This document shows, one piece after another, positions 19,066 to 27,863 of a DNA stretch of 64,000 bases (the first letter of the stretch is position 1; every line of letters begins with the position of its first letter). The notes beneath the pieces were generated by a model. The model made no database searches and was not told the DNA's origin. It worked only from the letters and a program-made list of their open reading frames with translations. The translations under genes were made by a program, and so were the position numbers. Source of the stretch: Halobacterium noricense (GTDB taxonomy: Archaea; Halobacteriota; Halobacteria; Halobacteriales; Halobacteriaceae); NCBI RefSeq assembly GCF_021233435.1, contig NZ_CP089469.1, forward strand, positions 1 to 64,000, in the 5' to 3' direction.

Positions 19066-19638
19066 TCAGGGCAGCAGCGATCGTTCCTCGACGGTGATGG
19101 TGGCTTCAGGATAGAACTCAGTCCACTCCTCGGCGTTCCCCACCCGGTAGAAGAGTGGTACCTCCTCGAAATACCCCCGAAGTGTGTACGTACCGGAACT
19201 ATAGAAACGATTGCCGTGAATCTCGTACTGGTTCGTGACTGACTGGCCAGCGTCAAGTGGGCGGACGATCGGTACGTTGTCGGTCTGGATACCGTTCGCC
19301 GTCACCTCGACCCGATCGGTCTCTCCATACTGGTCCGAGCGGAGCAGAATTTTCCCTCGACCACGCTCGCCCGACCGTGCCAGCGCAAGCAGACCCAGCG
19401 GCCAGACACCAGTATTCCGGATACTGATATCCTCGTCATCATCGTTTCGAAGCGTCACGTCGAGCCGAGCCGGACTGTCAACCGTCGCGGCAGCATCCAC
19501 AAGGTCCAGGTCGAGCGCCAGCGGCCCCGCCGGGTCGGCGACGGAGACATCGGTGACAGTGTACTCGGTGTTCCCCATACAGCCCGCGAGCCCGGTCATC
19601 GACACGGTCGCCACCCCGAGGAAGTGACGGCGTTTCAT
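19066..19638 (-). CDS. Tat-type lipoprotein of ABC operon
   Basis: A 190-aa secreted protein with a signal MKRRHFLGVATVSMTGLAGC whose LAGC lipobox would anchor it to the outer face of the membrane. The rest is a beta-rich domain with no motif I recognise. It overlaps the ABC ATPase gene by 4 bp, so it is part of that transporter operon and may be an accessory. Confidence 0.78.
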   Translation of the reverse strand: MKRRHFLGVATVSMTGLAGCMGNTEYTVTDVSVADPAGPLALDLDLVDAAATVDSPARLDVTLRNDDDEDISIRNTGVWPLGLLALARSGERGRGKILLRSDQYGETDRVEVTANGIQTDNVPIVRPLDAGQSVTNQYEIHGNRFYSSGTYTLRGYFEEVPLFYRVGNAEEWTEFYPEATITVEERSLLP

Positions 19639-20384
19639 TGCTCCACCTCCCCAGTACGGATCGAGTCCTCGGTGAGTTCGACGAAGATGTCCTCTACCGT
19701 TGCGTCGGCCTGGAGTCCGAGTCGGCCCCGGACGTCGGTCAGCGCTCCTTCGTCGACGAGGTGTCCCTGGTGGAGGATACCGATGCGATCACAGACCAGT
19801 TCGACCTGCCCAAGGACGTGACTGGAGAAAAACACCGTCGCCCCGCGCTCTGATTCGGCCTTGACGACGTCCCGAACCAACGCCACGCCGTGAGGATCGA
19901 GCCCGGTGAACGGTTCGTCGAGGATCAAGAGGTCCGGGTCGCCGACGAGGCTCATCGCAAGCGCGAGGCGCTGTTCCATCCCTTGGGAGAACTCGCCCGC
20001 TGGCTGGTCGACGGCGTCGGTGAGGCCAACCCGTTCGAGCAGTGTCGGTGGGTCGTCGTCAGTGCCCTTGGTGTCGATCACCAGTTGGAGGTGGCGTCGG
20101 GCAGAGAGGTCGTCGTAGATATCGAATCGATCGGGGAGGATGCCAACCCGCTGGTGGCAGGCGACGACCTCGTCCCAGGGGTCGTGCCCGAGGACCTGCG
20201 CCGTTCCCTCGGTCGGCTTGATGTAGTTCATCAGCAGGTTGATCGTCGTCGACTTGCCGGCACCGTTGGGGCCGAGAAAACCATACACTTCGCCTTGCTC
20301 GACGGTCAGATCGAGCGCATCGAGAGCGACGGTGCCGTCGTAGTGCTTCGTCAGACCGCTGGTTTCGATGGCTGGCGTCGTCAC
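19635..20384 (-). CDS. ABC transporter ATP-binding protein
   Basis: A 249-aa nucleotide-binding subunit. Walker A GPNGAGKST (about 38-46), signature FSQGMEQRLALA, Walker B LLILDEPF, and the switch His in FFSSH. Similar to the NosF/CcmA-type ATPases that drive ABC-2 exporters. It overlaps by 4 bp both the permease upstream and the lipoprotein downstream. Confidence 0.95.
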   Translation of the reverse strand: MTTPAIETSGLTKHYDGTVALDALDLTVEQGEVYGFLGPNGAGKSTTINLLMNYIKPTEGTAQVLGHDPWDEVVACHQRVGILPDRFDIYDDLSARRHLQLVIDTKGTDDDPPTLLERVGLTDAVDQPAGEFSQGMEQRLALAMSLVGDPDLLILDEPFTGLDPHGVALVRDVVKAESERGATVFFSSHVLGQVELVCDRIGILHQGHLVDEGALTDVRGRLGLQADATVEDIFVELTEDSIRTGEVEQ

Positions 20385-21280
20385 ACCAGATCACCCCGTT
20401 CAAAGCGATAGCGGGCAAGTCCCAGCGGCACGACGAGCCACAGCAATAAGACGACGAGTCCCAATATTTCGTGTAGATAGACGGGGATCGGTTTTGTCTC
20501 GAATGCTGCCTCAACGACGTACGCGTTGACGGCTGTGGGGGTATGGAGCTTGGTGATCACGCCAGTGTAGCCCGCGCCCGAGTTCCCGACCTCGAGGATC
20601 CAGTTCGTGAGGACACGGTATGCTCTATCTGGTGAGATTCTGAGGAGTGCGAACAGCAAGCCGTCGGCCGGTGCATTGGTCGGCGTGGCTGCGAGTCCGG
20701 TTAGGTTGCTGTAGGTCATCCCTGCAACTGTCTTCCAGAGGACCGTCAACACGAGGTAGACGACGCCGAAGATCACACCGGTCGCACGGACTGTACTCGT
20801 TGTCACCGCCGAGACTGCTGTCGCGATCGAGACGAGAACAACGACGTACAGGAGCATCGCAAGGAAGACAGCCAGAAACAGGAGCGGCGAAAAGAGGCCG
20901 AACCGGGCGACTCCGATCAGACCCAGCACGAGTGCGGCCGCCGTAACGGGAATCGCGATCCCCGCACTTCGGCCGAGGATTTTGCCGACGAGGATGTCGG
21001 TTCGCGTGAGCGGCAATCCGAGGACGAACTTCAGACTCCCCGACGTCCGCTCGCCGACGATCGACCGGTAACTCAACAGGAGGACGCCCAGTGGGAGCAA
21101 AAATGTGCTCGCGACTTGGACGAACCCGACTGTCATATCTGGTCCGAGGTAGTCCCAGCCGACGTAGCTCGGTCGGTATCCCCAGAGGACGAGGAGGATC
21201 GCCAGCGCCCACGGACCTTTGGAGGTGAGGATCGTGCGGGCTTCCTTGCGTGCGAGCGGGAACCATCGCGGGCGGGCCAT
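20381..21280 (-). CDS. ABC-2 type permease
   Basis: A 299-aa membrane subunit with about six helices, a NosY-like architecture (FPLARKEARTILTSKGPWALAI at the N-terminus, GERTSGSLKFVLGLPLTRTDILVGKIL in the first loop). First gene of a three-gene operon with the ATPase and lipoprotein. Substrate unknown. Confidence 0.9.
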   Translation of the reverse strand: MARPRWFPLARKEARTILTSKGPWALAILLVLWGYRPSYVGWDYLGPDMTVGFVQVASTFLLPLGVLLLSYRSIVGERTSGSLKFVLGLPLTRTDILVGKILGRSAGIAIPVTAAALVLGLIGVARFGLFSPLLFLAVFLAMLLYVVVLVSIATAVSAVTTSTVRATGVIFGVVYLVLTVLWKTVAGMTYSNLTGLAATPTNAPADGLLFALLRISPDRAYRVLTNWILEVGNSGAGYTGVITKLHTPTAVNAYVVEAAFETKPIPVYLHEILGLVVLLLWLVVPLGLARYRFERGDLV

Positions 21281-21454
21281 ATGCGCCCCTCTGTAACACG
21301 AGCCAATAGTAGTGTCCGTTTAGTGCGCCCACCGCCCGGTACCGCCCCGACCGCCCCACCCACCTCCACGGTCCGGGCGTGCACTGCGTGCCGGGCTTTC
21401 GCCGCCGAGTTGTTCGACCACCTCCACATCGCGGCGAATGTGGACCGGAGTGGC

Positions 21455-22291
21455 TCACTCAGGTTCTCGGCGTGACTCGGCGACCGGATATGCATGGCCG
21501 TGGAATCCAACCGTCGTTGCCACTCGCACACGAGTGGTTTCGCCCGGTTCGACATTGGCGACGTGGAGTGTCTCGTTCGCTGGTGTGTACGCTCGATACA
21601 GCCCGTGAGCCTCTGGTTGCGGACCATGATCGTCGACCGTCACCGTGTATTCCTCGCCCGGCGCGAAGGGATGTTGCCAGCGTCTCCACCACTCTCTGCC
21701 GACCTCCAGCGCCATCGCAGTTGCGTTATTGCCCGCATGCACCAGCACTGCTACCCACCAGAGCCCTACCGCCCACAGATATAGACAAAGCAACCCACCG
21801 ACAAATACCGGTGCTGTCGCCCGACGGTAGCCGCGCGGATTCAGCGTATGGACGTACGCCCAGAGTACCGACCCACCGATCAACAGCGGGAGCCGATACC
21901 CGTCCAGTGTCAGCGCCAGCAGCAATGGACCACCCCGAAAGGTGAGTTCCTCGACCACCGGCGCGACTACAGCTGACCGGACCCCAAACCGTGCCTTCCG
22001 ACGCCACCACTCTCGCTCCCAGTCGAGCTGCTCCTTGAGATCCGTGACCGAGTACGTTTCCGTACCTTCCGTATCCTCCGTGTCGTCAGTGCGTTCGCGA
22101 TCGGGAAACTCGAACCAGCCGAGCGGATCGGTCCCTGTCACCCTGACGAGCCAGAATTTGCTTCGACGGATGATGCGGCCGAGGCCGATGCTCGCGACAG
22201 TGAGTACAACCCATGCCGCAACGATCGGTACCGGGTATACCACCCGCGTTCCCGTAATGGTCGGAACCGAGATGCCCGGTCCGAATGCCAT
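21455..22291 (-). CDS. CPBP-family intramembrane metalloprotease
   Basis: A 278-aa membrane protein with the CAAX-protease-like motifs EELTFRG (about 135-141), a later His (WAYVHTL) and HAGNN. These bind zinc in CPBP family members, which process peptides or mature bacteriocin-like products. The C-terminal 80 residues form a soluble beta-rich tail that is not part of the usual fold. The ABC operon lies downstream in the same direction, 175 bp away. Confidence 0.82.
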   Translation of the reverse strand: MAFGPGISVPTITGTRVVYPVPIVAAWVVLTVASIGLGRIIRRSKFWLVRVTGTDPLGWFEFPDRERTDDTEDTEGTETYSVTDLKEQLDWEREWWRRKARFGVRSAVVAPVVEELTFRGGPLLLALTLDGYRLPLLIGGSVLWAYVHTLNPRGYRRATAPVFVGGLLCLYLWAVGLWWVAVLVHAGNNATAMALEVGREWWRRWQHPFAPGEEYTVTVDDHGPQPEAHGLYRAYTPANETLHVANVEPGETTRVRVATTVGFHGHAYPVAESRREPE

Positions 22292-22359
22292 GTGCCAACA
22301 GCGAAAGCATGGCTGAAAAGCCCACCGAGGAAATCCCGTCTGTCCCCACGACGTCTACT

Positions 22360-22431
22360 GCCCGGTAACGGGCCACCTCCCCACCCTCCGCTCCCGGTCT
22401 CCCTCCGGTCGACCGGCAGCCACAACCGACA
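22360..22431 (+). repeat. 72-bp GC-rich dispersed repeat, copy B
   Basis: Matches copy A from GCCCGGTAACG to CCACAACCGACA with scattered differences. Lies in the 545-bp gap upstream of the CPBP gene, which also holds inverted-repeat copy 4. Confidence 0.7.
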
Positions 22432-22668
22432 GCACTGCAACGTCGAGTATTCACCCCTGGTTTCCGTCGTCCATTTCGTTTCCCTGTGAAAGTGAGATGT
22501 GCGTAGACGGCCGTCTCAAGCGGCTTATTGACGGTTTACATTCCGAATATGGGGTGTTCTTCGACAATCGGTGTATCTCGAGACTGGGCGTGGTTCGTTG
22601 GGGTTTCGCATTGACATCACCAGAAGCGTAACGCGGGATGAGGCGAAGATGCACGATTCAGAAACTGA

Positions 22669-22708
22669 TTAACCAACAGGACAGGCGATGTAGTTCTCTG
22701 TTGGTTAA
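22669..22708. repeat. 40-bp inverted repeat, TTAACCAACA family, copy 4
   Basis: Perfect 10-bp arms TTAACCAACA / TGTTGGTTAA with a 20-bp spacer, 128 bp before a small zinc-finger gene. The motif TTTCTTTATTCAG, which forms the termini of the element at 26839-27720, occurs 18 bp further on (22726-22738). Confidence 0.85.
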
Positions 22709-22836
22709 CTGTAGTGATAGCGCGATTTCTTTATTCAGTTTGGCGTCTGAAATCGGAACACCGAATCGCTACGTGGATGTGTGAGCTCAACAGTACGAAC
22801 AGATAGGTATACAACCTCAGAACTTGATCTACCGGT

Positions 22837-22971
22837 ATGGCATTTTGTGATTATTGTGACGACAAGGTCCCACCCGGCGAAGGATTAGATTCTCCCCGTA
22901 ACAGCGCCCACATATTCTGCAATAGAACGTGCATGAGAAGATATCAGGAACAGGAAAACGAAGGTGAGTGA
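22837..22971 (+). CDS. 44-aa zinc-finger-like protein
   Basis: A short gene encoding MAFCDYCDDKVPPG...HIFCNRTCMRRYQ. Two Cys pairs (CDYC and CNRTC) form a plausible treble-clef zinc site as in many small haloarchaeal proteins. No neighbour explains it. Function unknown. Confidence 0.6.
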   Translation: MAFCDYCDDKVPPGEGLDSPRNSAHIFCNRTCMRRYQEQENEGE

Positions 22972-23120
22972 AGAGGAAAACCGCCGAACCAATCTTATCA
23001 GATGAGTCGTTTATACCCTGAATCTATCACTCTATCCGTTATCGAATCCACGGTATGGGACTGTTCTCTGACACCCCCTTCTGGAGGACAGTTATTGCGA
23101 TCCTTGCCCGATGATCCCTC

Positions 23121-23174
23121 CACCGCCCCTCCCTCCGCTCCCGGCCTCCCTCCGGTCGGCCGGCAGCCACAACC
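23121..23174 (+). repeat. GC-rich dispersed repeat, copy C (partial)
   Basis: Matches the right part of copies A and B (CCGCTCCCGGCCTCCCTCCGG... to CAGCCACAACC) but lacks the left GCCCGGTAACG end. It is followed by a hairpin, CTGAAGGA / TCCTTCAG at 23188-23209, like the subterminal hairpins of IS200/IS605 elements. The 311-bp gap holds nothing else. Confidence 0.6.
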
Positions 23175-23282
23175 TCATTGACAACCCCTGAAGGAACGTC
23201 GTCCTTCAGCTGGGATCAACCGACCGAGGCCCAGATCATGGCAGGTTTCTGTTCCCCCAGTAGCGTGGAGGCACCGTAGCCA

Positions 23283-23927
23283 ATGGCAACAGACCCCTCG
23301 TTCAGACTCGAACTCGACACCGCAACCGCCCTTCGCGACTGGCTCCTCGATGCAAGCCATCGCGATACCACCGATACAGTCGTTGCTGAATCGCTCGCAG
23401 AACTCGCTGCTGGCATCAACGGGCAGCTCCACAGTCAGTCCGAGTACCTCGAAATCGGCGTGTCGACGACGAAATTCCCCCCGACGAACTCGTCTTCGAG
23501 CCCCGATGACCAGAGCGAGATGAGTGAAACCGCTGATCCGTCCGGCCAGGATACCGACGCAGCTGACTGTCCGGCTGAACGTGGCTCAGTCGATACGGAG
23601 CACACGGATCCGTCTCAGGTCTATGATGCCCTACCCAGCGATGCGTGGCACTCCCCGACTGGAGAGGATAGTACTTGCTCGGAGGGTTCGTCGACGTCGA
23701 CGACCGGTTACGAACAGACACCGACTGCTGGACGGAGCCGCAACCGCCCCGATACCGACGAGGACTCCGGCGCGTTCCAGTTCGTTACATCGTACGAATG
23801 CGGGGTGTGTGGGGCCGTTCAGGAGATGGAAACCTCACTGCAGGTCTGTGCATTCATCGACAACTGCGCGGCCTGCGGCGCGGTCGACGTCCGGTTCAGT
23901 GCAGTCGGAATCCCGGAACCAATGTAG
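23283..23927 (+). CDS. Hypothetical protein with C-terminal zinc ribbon
   Basis: A 214-aa acidic protein. The N-terminal 60 residues look helical (ALRDWLLDASHRDTTDTVV), the middle is a Ser/Thr/Asp-rich disordered linker, and the C-terminus has a zinc ribbon (CGVCGAVQEME...CAACGAVDV). Convergent with the VirD4-like gene. Not recognised; a nucleic-acid or protein adaptor role is possible. Confidence 0.65.
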   Translation: MATDPSFRLELDTATALRDWLLDASHRDTTDTVVAESLAELAAGINGQLHSQSEYLEIGVSTTKFPPTNSSSSPDDQSEMSETADPSGQDTDAADCPAERGSVDTEHTDPSQVYDALPSDAWHSPTGEDSTCSEGSSTSTTGYEQTPTAGRSRNRPDTDEDSGAFQFVTSYECGVCGAVQEMETSLQVCAFIDNCAACGAVDVRFSAVGIPEPM

Positions 23928-23949
23928 GGACGTTATCTTCTCGCTGCCG

Positions 23950-25692
23950 TCACTCTTTCGTCGCGCGTTCAAGCGCTCGCTCGAGCTGCGCTCGAATCGC
24001 TGTAAAGCGGGCGATCAGGCCGCGCATCCAACCGTCGGGGACGATGACGATCGCCTCGCCATCGTCGAGGCGTTCGAGGTCGCTTTCGGCGATCGGATGC
24101 GTTTCATCCTGGAGTTCCTGGCGGCCGACGGAGCGTCCGTCACGGTCATGTACGGGGACGGACCGGCGCTGTTCCTCACGGCCGATCTGTGACCGGGCGT
24201 ACTCGACGCTCGCTGCATCGCCGACCCGCATGATTACTGATTGGACGAGGCCGCTCAGTAGCGCATTCGCGCGGTCTTTCCCGTAGGCGTCGTGGAGCTG
24301 TGCGACCGACTGGACGCCGAGCAGGAGTTGGGTGTTCCGGCCCCGTCCCGCGTTGATCAGGTCACCGATCTTCCGGAGACTAGGAAGGCGCGCGAACTCG
24401 TCCAGGACGAAATACGTATCTTGGTCGTCAGCAAGCGCAAAGCGTGCTGCCCAGTCGATGAAGAATCGAAATGCGGGTTGGACCGCGTCACCCTCTGTGA
24501 TCGGGAAGTCCAAGAGCAACGTCCGCCCCTGTGGGTCCTGCATGTACTCGCGGATCGAGAACTCGCCCGCTTCAGCGAAGTCGCCGCGGAAGAGGTCAGC
24601 GATGATCTGCTGAAAGTTCGCGTAGACGCCTGCAGCCTGTCGTTCTGAATCCGGATCGATTGCCGAGGCCGCCGCAGTGAGATCCGAATGTTCGGTAAGC
24701 TGCTCGTGCATCTCTTGTTTATCGGTCGACTGGACAAACGCCACAAGATCCGCGTTCGTCGGCGTTGTGTCGTCCGCTTGGGCTTCCCGGTGGAGATACG
24801 TCACGACCGCAACGAACAGCTGGCGTGCGGCTGGACTGAAGAACTCAGATCCCTCCGTTTTAGGAAACAGTGCTCGGCCGATTTCGTCGATATCGCCCTC
24901 GCGTTCGATTTCGGCGAAGAGATTCCAGTGTGCGGTTGCGCCCGTCGACGAGAGGTAAATCAGGTCCTCGTGGTTGTGGTCGCGCTCGAGGATGTCCTGA
25001 TATTCGCCTTTGTAGTCGAAGACGACAAACGGATCGTCAGCCCCAGCCTGCATCTGATGGGAGAGATGTTTGATCGTCTCCGTCTTCCCCGCGCCCGTCT
25101 CCCCGAGGACGAGAATTGAACGGTCCTTCTGCAGTGGGAAAAACCGTGAGAGGCTCATGTGATCGCTCACAGCAGAGAGTCCCCGAAACGGCAGGACGTA
25201 GTTCCCGTCGCTGATGATTCTATAGAGTTCGCGTTCCGTGTCCCAGGTACGCAGTCGCTGGCCAGTATAGGCTGTAGCGCCGAGGATGCCGATGAAGCCG
25301 CCGACGCGGAGTAGCGTGAACTGCTCGACGAGCGGGAGGGCCATGCCGGTCAGATATCCCGCCTGATGGAGGATGAGCTCGGCCAGTTGTGCGAGCAGGA
25401 GGACGTGGAACGCCCAGAACAGTTTGAGGTGTGCTGGAAAGAGCAGGACAGTTCCGACTGCCCCGACCAGGTAGAACAGCGGGACGAGCCAGAGTGCGCG
25501 ACTGCGATGTAACCCTTCGAATTTGAGGGCAGTGAAATTCGCCCGCTCGAGGATGGCATACACCCAGGGAAACAGCAGCGCGGCCGCCATCACCGCCACG
25601 ATCTTGAAGAAGATCTCTACCTCGTCCTCTTGCCGGTAGTCCTCAGTTTGAGACTCGGAATCGGTACGTTTGCTCACGAGTTCACTCTCCAA
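23950..25692 (-). CDS. VirD4/TraD-like coupling ATPase, copy 1
   Basis: A 580-aa membrane-anchored motor of the type IV coupling-protein family. Three or four hydrophobic segments occur in residues 28-145. Walker A is LGETGAGKTET (about 196-206); the Walker B region is FVLDEFARLPSLRKIGDLI, followed by GRGRNTQLLLGVQSVAQL, both typical of VirD4/TraD. It would move DNA or protein through the membrane. Clearly related to the protein at 31163. No relaxase lies beside it; instead two small genes precede it. Confidence 0.85.
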   Translation of the reverse strand: MESELVSKRTDSESQTEDYRQEDEVEIFFKIVAVMAAALLFPWVYAILERANFTALKFEGLHRSRALWLVPLFYLVGAVGTVLLFPAHLKLFWAFHVLLLAQLAELILHQAGYLTGMALPLVEQFTLLRVGGFIGILGATAYTGQRLRTWDTERELYRIISDGNYVLPFRGLSAVSDHMSLSRFFPLQKDRSILVLGETGAGKTETIKHLSHQMQAGADDPFVVFDYKGEYQDILERDHNHEDLIYLSSTGATAHWNLFAEIEREGDIDEIGRALFPKTEGSEFFSPAARQLFVAVVTYLHREAQADDTTPTNADLVAFVQSTDKQEMHEQLTEHSDLTAAASAIDPDSERQAAGVYANFQQIIADLFRGDFAEAGEFSIREYMQDPQGRTLLLDFPITEGDAVQPAFRFFIDWAARFALADDQDTYFVLDEFARLPSLRKIGDLINAGRGRNTQLLLGVQSVAQLHDAYGKDRANALLSGLVQSVIMRVGDAASVEYARSQIGREEQRRSVPVHDRDGRSVGRQELQDETHPIAESDLERLDDGEAIVIVPDGWMRGLIARFTAIRAQLERALERATKE

Positions 25693-25873
25693 TTGTGCCG
25701 TTGACTAACTGAATGTGGAAGTGTCTTCTCCATCGGTCTGTGATGAGGGTATCAGTGGACTGGTCGCATCCCTGTTCGATGTGCAGTACACGGGTGCTGG
25801 CGTCGAACCGAATGCCGATGCGCCCGGGACGTCCGGCGGTATCTTCGATCCAATCGAGGAGCTCTAACTTCAT
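25682..25873 (-). CDS. 63-aa hypothetical, coupled to VirD4-like gene
   Basis: A small protein (MKLELLDWIEDTAGRPGRIGIRFDASTRVLHIEQG...) that overlaps the next gene start by 11 bp and is abutted by the upstream 120-aa gene. Its position suggests a shared operon with the coupling ATPase. Function unknown. Confidence 0.6.
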   Translation of the reverse strand: MKLELLDWIEDTAGRPGRIGIRFDASTRVLHIEQGCDQSTDTLITDRWRRHFHIQLVNGTIGE

Positions 25874-26236
25874 TCACCGCCAGCCGCCGTGCGCTTGGTG
25901 GTAGGTTTCGGCGTAGTGTCGCCAGTCCTCGCGCAGACGTTCCTCAGCATTCTCAGCATCAAAATCCGACGGGAGAGAGGTATCTTTCCCGCCTTCTTCG
26001 CTATAGAATCGGTCGATGTGTGGGCCGCCGTGCTTTCGATCGTCGATCCGGACGATGTGCTCATGTGAGGCGTCGGGTGCGTCCTCAGACGGCATCCAGT
26101 AGAACAACCAGACAGCGAAATCGGTCGTCACGGGGGCGGTCGCGGTGTCGACGGCGTCAGAGAGATCGACCGCAAGGCGAATCATCCGCCCTTTGTGTGT
26201 GCCGAGAGGGTAGGCGTAGTCATACGATTCAGACAT
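25874..26236 (-). CDS. Possible toxin of TumE/DUF7718 type
   Basis: A 120-aa soluble protein with a VRIDDRKHGGPHIDRFYSEEG segment, similar in pattern to small haloarchaeal proteins found beside HVO_A0114-type DNA-binding antitoxins. Such a DNA-binding gene is divergently placed 147 bp away. Toxin function is inferred from context and a weak motif. It is the first gene of the unit leading to the VirD4-like ATPase. Confidence 0.45.
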   Translation of the reverse strand: MSESYDYAYPLGTHKGRMIRLAVDLSDAVDTATAPVTTDFAVWLFYWMPSEDAPDASHEHIVRIDDRKHGGPHIDRFYSEEGGKDTSLPSDFDAENAEERLREDWRHYAETYHQAHGGWR

Positions 26237-26383
26237 ACTCGCTCATACCGATTTTCGAAGCCTAGCATAAAACGCTACCCAAGATACCACCCTCACTGGT
26301 GGATCAATCGGCCGTCCCCGCGAAATTCAGCAGAGGTTTTATGACTATTGACTTCTAATGCAACAGTAGAGAGGTTGATATAT

Positions 26384-26743
26384 GTGTCTGAAATAAGCCA
26401 TGCGGGAGACGAGACGGCTGACCGCGTTGCAGACAGGGCCGAGTTCAGCCGCACGCTCGCCCAGAGCGACTACGATAACGTGACTGTGCTCGCCCTCAGC
26501 GAGGCAGCGGACGTCCTCACAGACCGGCGACGGGAACTCATCGACGCGCTTCGCGTGGGCGAATACGAGTCTATCCGCGACCTCGCCCGAGAGGTCGGCC
26601 GTGACAAAGGTGCCGTCTCGCGGGACCTCGCCGTCCTCGCCGAGCACGGCGTCACGACGCTCGAGGAGAACGGCCGTGCAAAGCGCCCGGTCCTCCGGAC
26701 CGGCACGATCGTCGTCGAGCCGGTCGCCGTCACCCACGGCTGA
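26384..26743 (+). CDS. HVO_A0114-type wHTH DNA-binding protein (antitoxin-like)
   Basis: A 119-aa protein whose C-terminal half is a winged helix (ELIDALRVGEYESIRDLAREVGRDKGAVSRDLAVLAEHGV) ending in NGRAKRPVLRTGTIVVEP, as in HVO_A0114-family proteins. These often pair with TumE-like toxins. Divergent from the toxin-like gene at 25874. The GTG at 26384 is preferred; a TTG at 26348 would extend it by 12 residues. Confidence 0.72.
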   Translation: MSEISHAGDETADRVADRAEFSRTLAQSDYDNVTVLALSEAADVLTDRRRELIDALRVGEYESIRDLAREVGRDKGAVSRDLAVLAEHGVTTLEENGRAKRPVLRTGTIVVEPVAVTHG

Positions 26744-26980
26744 CGACGCTATCGCTGCGCACCACTAGCGCGTGCTGTTCTCAGCTGGCTCGCCAGCTAC
26801 CGACGCGGCTGTTTTTCACTCGAAACGCGGTGTGTTACCAGTAGTTGCCAATACGGTTTCTTTATTCAGTGGATAAGGTGAAACGCCCGGTAAGTACAGA
26901 GGAATTACTTATCACTACTACATCCTGCAAATGCTGGGCGACAATCTTTTTAATACAGGCGAGAAAATTGATAAGTTGAG

Positions 26981-27259
26981 ATGATTGGATTCGGTACAGG
27001 GATGCCTGTTGCTCACGTGATTGCTATCCTCGTTGGATACATTATTTCCGGGATGGCATTCTACATTTACAAACAGAGAAATGACCGCTCGATGATATTC
27101 CTTGGATTCGGACTTGCATCCCATTCTACTACATTTCTGCTACCATTAGTTTCAACTTATTGGATGGAAATCCCCGATTTATTACCTATCAACTATATTC
27201 TGCTATTTATTGGCTATGCACTCATAGGATATTTCCTAATACAGAAACAAAACGCGTAG
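26981..27259 (+). CDS. Low-GC small membrane protein
   Basis: A 92-aa protein with three membrane helices (VIAILVGYIISGMAFYIY; MIFLGFGLASHSTTFLLPL; ILLFIGYALIGYFLI). Its plan resembles the small proteins at 11475 and 57044, but its base composition is much lower in G/C than its neighbours, suggesting transfer. It lies within the inverted-repeat-bounded element. Function unknown. Confidence 0.7.
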   Translation: MIGFGTGMPVAHVIAILVGYIISGMAFYIYKQRNDRSMIFLGFGLASHSTTFLLPLVSTYWMEIPDLLPINYILLFIGYALIGYFLIQKQNA

Positions 27260-27411
27260 TCTATTCTCAGAAGAGTTAGTAAATATAAGAATGCCCATTT
27301 AGCGGTCGGTTGTCCCTCAGCGTGAACATGGATAGGGGAGATACCGATTGTTTGGCCCTACTGATGCAACCGCATCAACACTTATCCTCGAACGACTCAT
27401 AGATATCGTAT

Positions 27412-27645
27412 ATGGCCCTCAGTGTTTGGGAGGTGTTCCTCGCCTTATTCAGAGGAAGTGAGGAATCCAAAGAGAAATCCGGTGAAGAATCCGGTGAAGA
27501 GGAAGATGAGGGTCGCTTTGTTCCATCCCCGCTGGACTTGTCCGTCCGAATCGGTCACGGTGGGTCGGACAGCCAGCGGGTCCGGGAACTCGCCAAAATA
27601 AACAAACAAGCAGAAGAAATCGAGGAACAACGACGCGATAACTAA
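27412..27645 (+). CDS. 77-aa hypothetical acidic protein
   Basis: Begins with a hydrophobic stretch (MALSVWEVFLALFRG), then a Glu/Lys/Ser-rich linker and a helical end (VRELAKINKQAEEIEEQ). It may attach to the membrane through the N-terminus. Second gene in the inverted-repeat-bounded element. Function unknown. Confidence 0.5.
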   Translation: MALSVWEVFLALFRGSEESKEKSGEESGEEEDEGRFVPSPLDLSVRIGHGGSDSQRVRELAKINKQAEEIEEQRRDN

Positions 27646-27821
27646 GCAGCTCCACTTACCGATTCAGCCGCCTCAGTTCCAGCACTGCTCTGAATAAAGA
27701 AACCGCACTAGCAACAACTGTTACAGGTCGATACCGGGTGTCGGCCGTATCAACCAACACTGGAACCAGTGGTGTGTTCGGCGGCAGAAGGGCAGAGAAT
27801 CCGGAAAGGGATGCAAACGGA

Positions 27822-27863
27822 TTAACCAACAGAAACGCGGTATGACGCGTCAGTGTTGGTTAA
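27822..27863. repeat. 42-bp inverted repeat, TTAACCAACA family, copy 5
   Basis: Perfect arms TTAACCAACA / TGTTGGTTAA, spacer 22 bp. A near half-site (TCAACCAACA) occurs about 70 bp to its left. Confidence 0.85.

Larger units (their letters stand above)
26839..27720. mobile_element. 882-bp candidate element with 31-bp terminal inverted repeats
   Basis: The ends 26839-26869 and 27690-27720 are inverted repeats with about four mismatches; the inner 16 bp (CGGTTTCTTTATTCAG) are perfect. The enclosed DNA is visibly richer in A/T and carries two small genes but no transposase. No clear target duplication. A related TTTCTTTATTCAG stands alone at 22726. Probably a non-autonomous cassette moved by a transposase elsewhere. 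Confidence 0.55.

Noticed and set aside
22669-22708. TTAACCAACA inverted repeats as plain transcription terminators
   Set aside because: Only some copies follow genes, loops are 20-22 nt, T-runs are missing, and other copies lie upstream of genes. A terminator role for individual copies cannot be excluded.
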